The notes beneath the pieces were generated by a model. It was given only the letters and a program-made list of their open reading frames with translations, ran no database searches and was not told the DNA's origin. The translations under genes were made by a program, and so were the position numbers. From DAOTXN01 sp034435435 (GTDB taxonomy: Bacteria > Chloroflexota > Anaerolineae > S140-20), in the NCBI GenBank assembly GCA_034435435.1, contig DAOTXN010000130.1:22982-86981 (forward strand): a stretch of DNA of 64,000 nt. Direction: 5' to 3'. This document shows positions 30,465 to 38,798 of the stretch, one piece after another (the stretch's first letter is position 1; the number at the start of each line of letters is the position of its first letter).

Positions 30465-32498
30465 ATGAAAAACCTCAAATACACACTCATCGCATTCGGC
30501 CTGGCGCTGATGGGGCTGGGCTTTGTGTGGGGCCTGGTCCAATCACCTCGCCCAACCCACGCCAGGACGGCCAACACAAGCATGGCCGTCACCACTGCGC
30601 TCGCAATCTCTGGCGAGCTGAACCCCAACCCGCCGCCCAACCCGGTCAAGCTGATCTTTATCCATCACTCCACCGGCGAAAACTGGCTCAACAATAGCAA
30701 CGGCGCGTTGCTGCAAGCCCTCAACAACAACCACTATTACGTTAGCGACGGCGGCGGCAGCGGCGGCCCCTACGACATCGGCTCGCGCACCGACCTCGGC
30801 GACTGGTGGGAGTGGTTCGCCGGACCCGACGCATACACCATCACCCAATGGCTCTACAACCTGGACCAGACCCGGGCCAACGCCATCCCCAACCCCGACC
30901 CGGACGCCGAAAACGAAATCGTCATGTTCAAGTCTTGCTTTCCCAACTCCAACATCTGGGGCAACCCCGATGACCCGCCCAACCCCGACCCCGACCCACC
31001 GCGCGGCTTTACCCCTGGCTCGCTCGACCACAACGTGGCCAACATCAAACGCATCTACATCGACATCCTGGAATACTTTGAAACACGGCAGGACAAACTG
31101 TTCATCGTCATCGTCGCGCCGCCGCTGATGGAGAGCAGCACCGACGCCACCCGCGCCGCCAACGCCCGCGCCGTGAGCCGCTGGCTGATGGACGAGTGGC
31201 TGACCGATTATCCCCATCACAACGTGGCCGTGTTCGACTTTTACAACGTGCTCACCACCAACGGCGGCGACCCCGACACCAACGACATGGGCTGGCCCAC
31301 CGGCAACCACCACCGCCTGATCACCACCACCACTCCCATTACAATCCAGCACAAAACTAACGGGGACGACGACGGCGAGCCAAACTATCTGGAATATCCC
31401 TCTGAGGGCGGCACCAACGACCATCCCAGTCAGGCCGGCAATCGCAAGGCCACCGGCGAGTACGTCGCGCTACTCAACGTGTATTACAATTGCTGGAAAT
31501 TTGGCGATTGTGGAGAGGAAGCAGTGATCGATTGGCTCTCGCTCACTGCCCTCAGCGACACGGTCGCCATCCATGCCGGACAAGAGGCCACCTTTACTCT
31601 CTCGATTAGCGCCAGTGCGGGCGTCACCGGCCCGGTAGCCCTGGCGCTGAGCCAGCCGCCGGTGGGCGTCTTGGCTGCCTTTGATGTCAACCCGCTCGAC
31701 CCGCCAGGCTCTAGTCAGCTCACGCTCGAAAACACGGACCAGCTCACACCCACCACCTATGCCATGACAGTCACGGCCGTGTACACTCCCCTGGGTCTCT
31801 CAGACAGTGTGCCTATCTCCCTGATCGTCACCCTGCCACCCACCTTCACTTTTAGCCTCGCGCCGATCAGCCGCACCGTGCTGGCCGGCAACGCGGTCAC
31901 CTTTACCGGCTACCTGACCGCATTGTATGGCTTTGACCAGTCCATCGCCCTGTCAGTCTCGGACCCGCCCACGGGGATGCAGACCCTTTGGGAGGTAACG
32001 CCTGTGCACCCTCAGCCGACGGCCCACAGCCAGCTCATCGTATGGACCGAGGCGACACTGCCCCCCGCCGTGTACCTGTTCCAGACCCGCGCCGCCGCCG
32101 ATCAGATGCAGGTCGCCCGCCCGCTCACGCTGACCGTGATCACCACGACCGACACGAGCGACTTTGCACTGACGATCACACCCTTCAGCCGGACCGTGCG
32201 CCCGCCCCAGACCGTCACTTACACCGTCGCGATCAGTAGCATCGACGGCTTTACCCGCCCGGTATCCCTCTCGGTCCTGGGGCTGCCAACGGACAGCACG
32301 GCCGACTGGAGCGCGAATCCTGTCTCGCCGGGGCAGCATGCGACGCTCTCTGTGGCGACCGCTTTGCTCTCACCGCCCGGTCCCTACGCGCTGTTCGTCA
32401 CCGGACAGGCCGGCATCCGCGCCCACATTGAGCCTGCTGGACTGGTCGTAGACTATCCCTATCGCCTGTACTTGCCAATCCTGCAAAAACAGGGATAA
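30465..32498 (+). CDS. Secreted SGNH-like hydrolase with three Ig-like repeats and C-terminal YLPIL
   Basis: 677 residues. Signal peptide (about 1-35). A domain of about 300 residues contains LIFIHHSTGENWL near its start, KSCFPNSNIW in the middle, FIVIVAPPL, and NDHPSQAGN at its end, which resembles the D-x-x-H block of SGNH hydrolases with Ser supplied by HHSTG. Three Ig-like repeats of about 100 residues follow (each with a F-x-L-x-[IL]-x-P-x-S-R-T-V or similar opening), then YRLYLPILQKQG. The next gene encodes a paralog of the catalytic domain alone. Probably acts on acylated extracellular polysaccharide. AAGGAGTTGG precedes the ATG at 30465. Catalytic assignment is inference. Confidence 0.78.
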   Translation: MKNLKYTLIAFGLALMGLGFVWGLVQSPRPTHARTANTSMAVTTALAISGELNPNPPPNPVKLIFIHHSTGENWLNNSNGALLQALNNNHYYVSDGGGSGGPYDIGSRTDLGDWWEWFAGPDAYTITQWLYNLDQTRANAIPNPDPDAENEIVMFKSCFPNSNIWGNPDDPPNPDPDPPRGFTPGSLDHNVANIKRIYIDILEYFETRQDKLFIVIVAPPLMESSTDATRAANARAVSRWLMDEWLTDYPHHNVAVFDFYNVLTTNGGDPDTNDMGWPTGNHHRLITTTTPITIQHKTNGDDDGEPNYLEYPSEGGTNDHPSQAGNRKATGEYVALLNVYYNCWKFGDCGEEAVIDWLSLTALSDTVAIHAGQEATFTLSISASAGVTGPVALALSQPPVGVLAAFDVNPLDPPGSSQLTLENTDQLTPTTYAMTVTAVYTPLGLSDSVPISLIVTLPPTFTFSLAPISRTVLAGNAVTFTGYLTALYGFDQSIALSVSDPPTGMQTLWEVTPVHPQPTAHSQLIVWTEATLPPAVYLFQTRAAADQMQVARPLTLTVITTTDTSDFALTITPFSRTVRPPQTVTYTVAISSIDGFTRPVSLSVLGLPTDSTADWSANPVSPGQHATLSVATALLSPPGPYALFVTGQAGIRAHIEPAGLVVDYPYRLYLPILQKQG

Positions 32499-32500
32499 TC

Positions 32501-32519
32501 TCAGGTGCGTCGCACCTGA
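32501..32519. repeat. Palindrome TCAGGTGCGTCGCACCTGA
   Basis: Nineteen bp, perfect around one central base, 3 bp after the stop of the preceding gene. Related copies are at 37716-37730 and 38750-38783. Confidence 0.8.
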
Positions 32520-32540
32520 AGGATGGAATGGAGGTCAACG

Positions 32541-33425
32541 GTGTCCAGTCGCCGCAAGATCGGCTTGGGAATAGGCTTTGGAACCCTGCTGATTCTCGGA
32601 GTGGGAGGCTATATTATGTGGCCGCGGCTGCGCACCTTTATCCCGCTGCCGGTGGCCCACGAGCCGATGCAGGCCGACGGCAGCTACACCAACATCATCT
32701 TTTTGCACCATTCCACCGGGACCAACCTGATTGCCCAGGGCAACGTGCGCCCGTTGCTGAGCGAGCTGGGCTACCAGTTCTGGGACCACGGTTACAACTA
32801 CCAGGGCCTGGTTCGCCCGGACGGCACGCGCACCGGCACCAGTTATCGCATTCCGGGGAACATGGGACGCGGCAACACAGATGTAGATGGCCTGGCGGCG
32901 CTGTTCAAACAACCGGTCGCCGCCGCGCCGTTACACTCTGCGGGGCAGGCCGACCCGCCGAACAACGCCTTTAGCCGCCTGCTGCAGCACGAGGTCATCG
33001 TCGTCAAATCTTGTTTTCCCAACAGCGCGGTCAAAGACGAGGCCATGCAGCGCCAATTCCAGGCCTGGTATCTGGAGATACGCGACGTCATCGGCCAGCA
33101 TCCCGACCGGATTTTTATCCTCGTCACCTCCCCGCCGCTCCATCCGCTGGCGACCAACGCAGAAGAGGCCAGCCGGGCGCGGGCCGTTGCCAACTGGCTC
33201 AAGTCAGACGAGTATCTGGCCGGTCAGCCCAATCTTTTTGTGTTTGACTTGTTCGACCTGCTGGCCGACCCCGCCACCCACACGCTGCGATCCGAGTATC
33301 AACTGAGCGCAGACAAGCGCGACTCGCACCCTAACCGGGTGGCCAACGAGACGATTGGCCCGCTGTTCGTGGCGTTTATAGACCAGGCGATCAAGACTTT
33401 TACCTCCCGCTTGGCCGATGACTGA
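32541..33425 (+). CDS. Membrane-anchored SGNH-like hydrolase, paralog of the 30465 protein
   Basis: 294 residues. One N-terminal helix (about 8-26, GIGFGTLLILGVGGYIMW) anchors an extracytoplasmic domain: IIFLHHSTGTNLIAQGNVRPLL, VVKSCFPNSAVKD, FILVTSPPLHPLA, RARAVANWLKS, and a final DSHPNRVANETIG. The same blocks occur in the same order in the preceding gene product. The last block fits the D-x-x-H catalytic pair of SGNH hydrolases and the Ser of HHSTG would be the nucleophile. I chose GTG at 32541, 6 bp after GGAGG, over the ATG at 32523, which overlaps that ribosome site. An esterase acting on acetylated glycan is plausible but unproven. Confidence 0.75.
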   Translation: MSSRRKIGLGIGFGTLLILGVGGYIMWPRLRTFIPLPVAHEPMQADGSYTNIIFLHHSTGTNLIAQGNVRPLLSELGYQFWDHGYNYQGLVRPDGTRTGTSYRIPGNMGRGNTDVDGLAALFKQPVAAAPLHSAGQADPPNNAFSRLLQHEVIVVKSCFPNSAVKDEAMQRQFQAWYLEIRDVIGQHPDRIFILVTSPPLHPLATNAEEASRARAVANWLKSDEYLAGQPNLFVFDLFDLLADPATHTLRSEYQLSADKRDSHPNRVANETIGPLFVAFIDQAIKTFTSRLADD

Positions 33426-33544
33426 GTGCGGCTGGAATAGATTCATCCTCCCGAGCGCTCATCACCGCCGCCGCGTTTGAGCCGATTTTTCGCTGCTGCG
33501 TTTGCGAAAGGTATGGGCCGCTGAGGGCTACAAGACACCGTCTC

Positions 33545-36535
33545 TCAGTCGCCAACCAGCGATAGGATTTCCGCCAACGAGGGTGTTGGGGTGATTGGGG
33601 CCGCGGCGCTGGCTCCCAGTCGCGCCAGCGCGTTCCTGGCCCGCTGCCGGCGTTGGCCGGGCAGTTGCGGCTGATCGAGCAAGAAAACCAGGAGCATCCC
33701 GGCTTGCGCGGCATCTCCGCGCTCAATCAGCAGGCAGGCGATCTCGAGCAAAATGTCGAGGACCGTAAGCGTTTCTTGGATCTCGTGGGCCTGGCCCAGG
33801 GCTAGCCGGAGTTGGCGCAGCGCTTTATCCCACTCTCCCGAACTGGCGGCAATCTGCCCCAGGCGATAGCGGCCATCGGCCTCGCCAGAGCGGTCGCCGA
33901 TCTCCTGGCTGACGAGCACCGCGCGCTGGCAAAACCGCTGGGCGGCGGCGTGGTCCCCCAGTTGGCGGTTCAGCTCGCCCAGGGTCAGGCAGGCCTGCAT
34001 GACGCCGTATTGGTCGCCCAGCTCCTCATAGATGACCAGGCTGCGCCGCACAAACTCCTGCGCTTGTTCGTATTGCCCCAGCTCGCGTTGACTCAAGCTC
34101 AGGCCGGTGAGCAGATGGGCCATCGTCTGCAGGTCGCCGCTACTGTCGCCGACAGCAAGGCCTTCTTGGCAGCGCTGGCGGGCCGTTTCATAGTCCTCGC
34201 GCATAAAGGCGACCCCGGCCAGTTCCAGCAGAGCAATGGCTTGGCCCCAGCAGTCCTCGATCTGCCGGCGCAGCGCCAGGCATTCCTGCAAGCGACGCTC
34301 GGCCACGTCCAGGTCCCCCTGCAGGCGGGCGATTCCACCCATGTGGCCCAGGATAAAGGCGACCTCGGCCGGCGCATCGAGCTCGCGCAGCGCCTCCAGG
34401 CTGGCAGCCAGCAAGTTCTGCGCCGGCTCATATTGCGCCAGGGACGAGCAGAACCTGGCCTCGCGGGCCATGGCCCGGTTGTAGGCCAGTTGAGTCGCGC
34501 GGCCGGCGTCGGCGACCTCTTGCAGAGCCAGCCGAGCAGTGCGGAACGCCTCCAGCCCGTCCCGGAACCGGCTGCGGAGCAGGTAGAAATGGTAGAGGCC
34601 GCCGGTCGCAGCGGCAAGCCCTGCCACGTCCCGCCGTTCGACCAGCCACTGCCAGGCCGCGCGGGTGTCCTCGACCTGGTCTTCGATTTCCATCAAGGCG
34701 CGCTTTTGATCGCGCCCTTGAAGGCGCTCCTCGTTTTGCGCCAAAAGCCTGGCATAATAGCCGGCGTGCGACGCCCGGATGGCTTGCACTTCGCCGGCCT
34801 GATCCAGCTTTTCCCAGGCAAAGCGCCGCGCCACCTCGTGCAACTGGTAGGTGGTTCCTCTGCGCCAGACCAGCGCCTTGTCTGCCAATGCCGCCAGGGC
34901 CGGCAACGATGCCCCGGCTACCTGGATAGCCGCGTCTCGGGAAAAGGGACCGCAGAACACGGCCAGGCGTTGGAACACGGCCCGCTCGTCCGGCGTGAGC
35001 CGGCTCCACGACCAGTCGAAAACCGCGCGCAGGCTGCGCTGTCGCGGCGCGACGTCGCGCCGAGAAGTGACCAGGAAATCGAGGCTGCGCTCGATCTCGC
35101 CAGCGATTTCGGCGCAGGTGAGTTGGTGCGCCCAGGCCGCGGCCAGTTCGATGCCCAGCGGCAGCCCCTGGACAGCCCGGCAGATGCGCGCCGCTGCCTC
35201 GCCCTCCGCCGCGATAAAGTCTGCCTGGACGCGCCGGGCGCGACGCGCGAACAACTGGACCGAGGCGAACGCTTGCGCATCCGGCGATCCCGGCGGAGGG
35301 ACGGGCAGGCCGTCCAACGCAAAGACCCGCTCGGCCTGCAAGTTGAGCCGCTGGCGCGAGGCGGCCAGGATCTTCACGCCGGGGGCCTGGGCCAGCAGCT
35401 CGCACAGCCAGTCGGCGGCGTCGGACCACTCTTCCAGGTTGTCCAACACCAGCAGCAGCTCTCGTGAGCGCAAAAAGGCCAGCAGCCGGGCGCGCGGGTC
35501 GGGCGGACCGGAGGGAGGACAGCCCAGCGCGTCGGCTACGGCCTGGGCCAGCGCGTCGGGGCCGCCGGGTTGGGCCGCCAGGAGGGGCGCGAACCACACG
35601 CCGTTGAGGAACATTGGCTCACAGGCCGCGGCGACCTCCAGAGCCAGGCGGGTCTTACCGGCCCCGCCCGGGCCTAGAATCGTCAGCAGGCGGGTGTTGG
35701 GCGCTGCCAACAGGCGGCGCAGTTCGGCAATTTCGGCTTGCCGGCCTACAAAGCCGGTGGTGCTCGCCGGCAGGTTGTGGCGCGGAGCGCTCATGGCGGC
35801 CCTGATCCGCTCGTACAGCGCGGACGTCTCGGTTGAAGGCTCGACGTCCAGTTCTTTGCGCAGCAGGCGGCGGCAGCGTTGGTACTGGGCCAAGGCGGCC
35901 GAGCGTTGGCCGGTGCGCGCCAGTGCCAACATGAGCTGGCAATGGGCCTCCTCGCGCCAGGCGTCCAGCGCCAGCAGCCGGGTGGCGTCGTCAATCACCA
36001 GGTCATATTGACCGGCGTCCAGGTGGAGCTGGGTGAGCGTGTGCAGGGCGTGCAGAGCCAGTTCTCGATAGCGCGCCCGCTGCGCCAGCATCCATTCCTC
36101 AAAGGCGGGCGCGTCGCGCACGAAAAAGCCGCCCAAAAAGTCTCCTGTGTAGAGCGCAGTGACCTCCTGCAACTGCCGGACGCGCTCGTCAGGCGCAAGC
36201 GTCGCCGGGGGGCGCAAGCCCTGCTCGAAAGCGGCGGCGTCCAGAAAACAGGGGGTGGCCGGGTTCAGCTCGAGCGTTTCGCGGGTGATGATCAGATAGG
36301 GTTCCAGCATGCGGCGCAGGTTGGCGACGACCTGGCGCAGGTTGTTCCTGGCGTCAACGTCGGACATTTCGCCCCACAGCAGCGCAGCCAGGTCGTCGCG
36401 ACGCTGGGCGCGGCCGGTCACGGCCAGATAAGCCAGCAGCGCGGGGGCCTTGGCCGAGATGAACGCCGTCAGGGGCGCGCCGTTCAAGACGATGCGCAGG
36501 CCGCCAAACACACGAATTTCCAAACCGGTTGCCAT
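33545..36535 (-). CDS. SARP/BTAD-type transcriptional regulator with ATPase and TPR domains
   Basis: 996 residues. N-terminal winged helix (about 5-95, IRVFGGLRIVLNGAPL...LAYLA) and BTAD (about 100-250, ending LLRKELDVEPSTETSALYERI). FVGRQAEIAELRRLL opens a STAND-type ATPase with Walker A LGPGGAGKTRLA and Walker B LLLVLDNLEEW. A TPR-rich half (about 600-960) ends the chain. The architecture is that of large SARP-like signal-transducing ATPases. The ligand is unknown. It is divergent from a small-protein gene at 36621, and an 11-bp-phased direct repeat (36548-36566) lies between them. I took the ATG at 36535, which begins just before the winged helix, over the frame start at 36604. Confidence 0.92.
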   Translation of the reverse strand: MATGLEIRVFGGLRIVLNGAPLTAFISAKAPALLAYLAVTGRAQRRDDLAALLWGEMSDVDARNNLRQVVANLRRMLEPYLIITRETLELNPATPCFLDAAAFEQGLRPPATLAPDERVRQLQEVTALYTGDFLGGFFVRDAPAFEEWMLAQRARYRELALHALHTLTQLHLDAGQYDLVIDDATRLLALDAWREEAHCQLMLALARTGQRSAALAQYQRCRRLLRKELDVEPSTETSALYERIRAAMSAPRHNLPASTTGFVGRQAEIAELRRLLAAPNTRLLTILGPGGAGKTRLALEVAAACEPMFLNGVWFAPLLAAQPGGPDALAQAVADALGCPPSGPPDPRARLLAFLRSRELLLVLDNLEEWSDAADWLCELLAQAPGVKILAASRQRLNLQAERVFALDGLPVPPPGSPDAQAFASVQLFARRARRVQADFIAAEGEAAARICRAVQGLPLGIELAAAWAHQLTCAEIAGEIERSLDFLVTSRRDVAPRQRSLRAVFDWSWSRLTPDERAVFQRLAVFCGPFSRDAAIQVAGASLPALAALADKALVWRRGTTYQLHEVARRFAWEKLDQAGEVQAIRASHAGYYARLLAQNEERLQGRDQKRALMEIEDQVEDTRAAWQWLVERRDVAGLAAATGGLYHFYLLRSRFRDGLEAFRTARLALQEVADAGRATQLAYNRAMAREARFCSSLAQYEPAQNLLAASLEALRELDAPAEVAFILGHMGGIARLQGDLDVAERRLQECLALRRQIEDCWGQAIALLELAGVAFMREDYETARQRCQEGLAVGDSSGDLQTMAHLLTGLSLSQRELGQYEQAQEFVRRSLVIYEELGDQYGVMQACLTLGELNRQLGDHAAAQRFCQRAVLVSQEIGDRSGEADGRYRLGQIAASSGEWDKALRQLRLALGQAHEIQETLTVLDILLEIACLLIERGDAAQAGMLLVFLLDQPQLPGQRRQRARNALARLGASAAAPITPTPSLAEILSLVGD

Positions 36536-36547
36536 TCCCCGCCCCAG

Positions 36548-36579
36548 TAAACGATCTCTAAACGATGGCCCGCTATAAT
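36548..36579 (+). promoter_or_regulatory. SARP-like direct-repeat operator and -10 box
   Basis: TAAACGAT at 36548-36555 and again at 36559-36566, an 11-bp period. TATAAT follows at 36574-36579, 8 bp after the second heptamer TAAACGA. No good -35 hexamer is present. This spacing is what is known for SARP activators (heptamer repeats 8 bp from the -10). Confidence 0.6.
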
Positions 36580-36620
36580 AGGAGCAGTATAGTCCAATTG
36601 ACACATCCAGACCAGGACAA

Positions 36621-36851
36621 ATGTCACATTACACACGCGATAGACCGGCCCGCTACCATATCTTTGTGCTCAGCCTGTGGGAGGCCGGCAGCAGCTACCC
36701 TGGCGGACCAGCGGTGTGGCGCTACAGCCTGGAAGACCCGCGTACGTCTGAGCGGCGGGGATTCAAGGACCTGGCGGAATTGGCGGCATTTTTAGACGAG
36801 TGGACGGCCGTATCGAATGAACGGCCGTCAGATGAATCAACCCATCATTAA
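36621..36851 (+). CDS. Small conserved-looking protein next to the SARP-type gene
   Basis: 76 residues: RYHIFVLSLWEAG...AVWRYSLEDPRTSERRGFKDLAELAAFLDEWTA. Sequences of this kind (F-x-L-x-L-W-E, W-R-[FY]-S-L-E-D-x-x-T-x-x-R-x-G-F) seem familiar from Chloroflexota genomes, but I know no function. The promoter at 36548-36579 would start transcription about 35 nt before its ATG, and CAGGA precedes it. It may be the direct target of the divergent regulator. The last dozen residues (NERPSDESTHH) look non-conserved. Confidence 0.65.
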   Translation: MSHYTRDRPARYHIFVLSLWEAGSSYPGGPAVWRYSLEDPRTSERRGFKDLAELAAFLDEWTAVSNERPSDESTHH

Positions 36852-36888
36852 AGCGGTAACTCTACATTTCCAAAAGGAGGAAAGCAAA

Positions 36889-37323
36889 ATGAAAATTGAA
36901 TCCAGTATCGTGATCAACCGGCCGGTCGAGGACGTGTGGGCGTATATGACCGACTTGGAGAAAACGTCGTTGTGGAACCCGGCCACCCTCGAAATGCGGC
37001 TCACCTCGGAAGGCCCGTTGCAAAAAGGGAGTAATTACGTATGGGTCGGGCAGTGGCTGGGGCGGCGCATCGAGTCGAGCTGCAAAGTGACGGAGTTTGA
37101 ACCGGGTCGAGAATTCGCGTACAAGATCGTCTCGGGACCCTTCCCCGGCGCGGCCTCGACTGTCCTGGAGCCGGCGGCGGGCGGCGCCCGGGTGACAATC
37201 CGCTCCGAAGGGGAGATGGGCGGCTTTTTCAAGCTGGCCGAGCCGGTGGTAGCCGCCATGAGTAGGCGGCAGATGGAGAGCATGCTCGGCAACTTGAAAG
37301 ACATCCTGGAAGCCCAAAGTTAG
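36889..37323 (+). CDS. SRPBCC (START/polyketide-cyclase-like) family protein
   Basis: 144 residues. SSIVINRPVEDVWAYMTDLEKTSLWNP is the opening strand, helix and loop of the helix-grip fold. It continues with alternating strands and ends with the long C-terminal helix MSRRQMESMLGNLKDILEAQ. Such proteins bind hydrophobic ligands; no catalytic role can be inferred. AAGGAGGAAAGC precedes the ATG at 36889. It sits between the small-protein gene and a cupredoxin gene and may share their transcript. Confidence 0.87.
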   Translation: MKIESSIVINRPVEDVWAYMTDLEKTSLWNPATLEMRLTSEGPLQKGSNYVWVGQWLGRRIESSCKVTEFEPGREFAYKIVSGPFPGAASTVLEPAAGGARVTIRSEGEMGGFFKLAEPVVAAMSRRQMESMLGNLKDILEAQS

Positions 37324-37368
37324 CGCGGCCGCGTGTGACGCGCCGAAAGCGCGAACGGAGGCTTGACC

Positions 37369-37713
37369 ATGAAACAATTGCCCTGGTTTGCCCTGCTGCT
37401 CACCCTGGCCCTGTGGCTGGCCGCTTGTGGGTCGGGGGATGGCAAACTCACCATCCAGACCGCCGGTATGCGCTTTGTCGAGGACGAGGTGCACGTCAAG
37501 GCCGGCCAGCCGGTGACGCTGCGCGTGGTCAACAAGGACGGCTACGCCCACGCCTTTGACATGGACGAGTTCGACATCCACGCGCCCTTGCCGGCCGGGG
37601 CGACCTTCGACGTCGCCTTTACGCCGACGGAGCCGGGCCGCTATCGCTTCTACTGCGGTTCGCCCGGCCACGAGGCGGCCGGCATGGTGGGCGTGCTGGT
37701 GGTCGAGCCGTAA
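37369..37713 (+). CDS. Cupredoxin-domain lipoprotein
   Basis: 114 residues. Signal peptide with lipobox LAAC (Cys about 21). The cupredoxin strands lead to type 1 copper ligands: His in YAHAFDMDEFDIH, then Cys, His and Met in YCGSPGHEAAGM. The small size and C-x(4)-H-x(4)-M spacing are right for a blue copper electron carrier or the soluble domain of a cytochrome oxidase-like protein. It precedes a dihaem cytochrome c gene by 43 bp, suggesting electron transfer between them outside the membrane. ACGGAGG lies 8 nt before the ATG at 37369. Confidence 0.88.
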   Translation: MKQLPWFALLLTLALWLAACGSGDGKLTIQTAGMRFVEDEVHVKAGQPVTLRVVNKDGYAHAFDMDEFDIHAPLPAGATFDVAFTPTEPGRYRFYCGSPGHEAAGMVGVLVVEP

Positions 37714-37715
37714 GC

Positions 37716-37730
37716 AGGTGCGTCGCACCT
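37716..37730. repeat. Palindrome AGGTGCGTCGCACCT
   Basis: Perfect 15-bp palindrome around one base, directly after the cupredoxin stop; same core as the copies at 32501 and 38750. Confidence 0.8.
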
Positions 37731-37756
37731 AAATATCCTGAAAGGAGGAGTTTATC

Positions 37757-38740
37757 ATGATCCTAAACTTTTTGTCCCTGGCCCTGGTCATCGGGCTGGT
37801 CGTCCTGTTTGGCTGGCTCACCTACCGGGCTGTGCGCGCCCGGCGGCGGTGGGTCAAGATCGCCGGCGGGCTGGGCGCCGGTCTGCTGACTCTGCTGTTT
37901 TTGGCCGTGGCCTTTTTTGGCGGCAAGGGTCTGGCCGCCGCCTACTTCCCCGGCGCTCCGTCCGCGCCCGACCTGACGGTGACCGGCACGCCGGAGCAGG
38001 TTGCCCGAGGCGAATATCTGGTCAACGTCGCCTGCGTGGGCTGCCACAGCGCGCCTGGGGCCGACGGTCAGCCAGAGCGGGGCAACCCGCTCAGCGGCGG
38101 CTGGAACGTATCTGCGGCCGAAGGCTTTGGCTTCATCGGCCAGATGGCGACGGAGAACCTGACCTCTGGCGGCAAGCTGGCGAATTACACCGACGGCGAA
38201 ATCTTTCGCGCCCTGCGCCATGGCGTGGATAAAGATGGTCGCCTGCTGGCGCTCATGTCTTTTCTGCCCTACAACCAGTTGAGCGACGCCGACACCCAGG
38301 CCGTTATCGCCTATCTGCGTACTTTGCCGCCAGCGCAGACGAGCGGGCCGGCCGGCGACAAGTTGAACTTTATCGGGGCCGCCATGCTCGGCGCGGGCAT
38401 GTTCGGGCCAGCGCGGGAAGCAGCCCCCGAGTCGGTCGCCGCGCCGCCGCAGGGCGTGACCGTCGAGTATGGCAAATACGTGGCTACCTTTGGCGAGTGT
38501 CGCGGCTGTCACGGGCCAGACGCGACCGGGACCGCGGCCACCTCGGTCAGCCCGGCCATTCCCAACCCGCGCCCGCTGGTCGGCGCCGTCAGCCAGGCGC
38601 AGTTCATCGAGATGATGCGCAGCGGCGTCAAGCCCGACGGCGTCCCCTTCCCCGACACCATGCCCTGGGAAAATGCCAGCCAGATGACCGACGACGACCT
38701 GGCGGCGCTATATGCCTATCTGACCGCGCCGATAGAGTAA
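37757..38740 (+). CDS. Membrane-anchored dihaem cytochrome c
   Basis: 327 residues. Two N-terminal hydrophobic helices (about 2-22 and 33-56). Haem sites CVGCHS (about 93-97) and CRGCHG (about 248-252) each begin a cytochrome c domain: GEYLVNVACVGCHSAPG...YTDGEIFRALRHGVDKDGRLL with axial Met in ALMSFLPY, and GKYVATFGECRGCHG...MRSGVKPDGVPFPDTMPW with axial Met in TMPW. It resembles cytochromes that pass electrons from a dehydrogenase to an acceptor. The cupredoxin gene just upstream is a possible redox partner. AAAGGAGG precedes the ATG at 37757. Confidence 0.92.
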   Translation: MILNFLSLALVIGLVVLFGWLTYRAVRARRRWVKIAGGLGAGLLTLLFLAVAFFGGKGLAAAYFPGAPSAPDLTVTGTPEQVARGEYLVNVACVGCHSAPGADGQPERGNPLSGGWNVSAAEGFGFIGQMATENLTSGGKLANYTDGEIFRALRHGVDKDGRLLALMSFLPYNQLSDADTQAVIAYLRTLPPAQTSGPAGDKLNFIGAAMLGAGMFGPAREAAPESVAAPPQGVTVEYGKYVATFGECRGCHGPDATGTAATSVSPAIPNPRPLVGAVSQAQFIEMMRSGVKPDGVPFPDTMPWENASQMTDDDLAALYAYLTAPIE

Positions 38741-38749
38741 CGAGTTTTC

Positions 38750-38783
38750 AGGTGCGACGCACTTGGGAAAGTGCGTCGCACCT
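38750..38783. repeat. 15-bp inverted repeat AGGTGCGACGCACTT with GGGA loop
   Basis: The second arm is the exact complement (38769-38783), giving a perfect 15-bp stem. It lies between the cytochrome stop and the methyltransferase start and contains the AGGTGCG core of the other copies. It may also act as a terminator for the cytochrome gene, although no T tract follows. Confidence 0.8.
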
Positions 38784-38798
38784 AACCAGCGAAACGAC

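Noticed and set aside
33426..33544. Bidirectional terminator between the convergent genes at 33425 and 33545
   Set aside because: No stem longer than a few base pairs and no T tract on either strand.
33812..35467. 551-codon plus-strand ORF
   Set aside because: Antisense to the ATPase/TPR part of the SARP-type gene; no family features.
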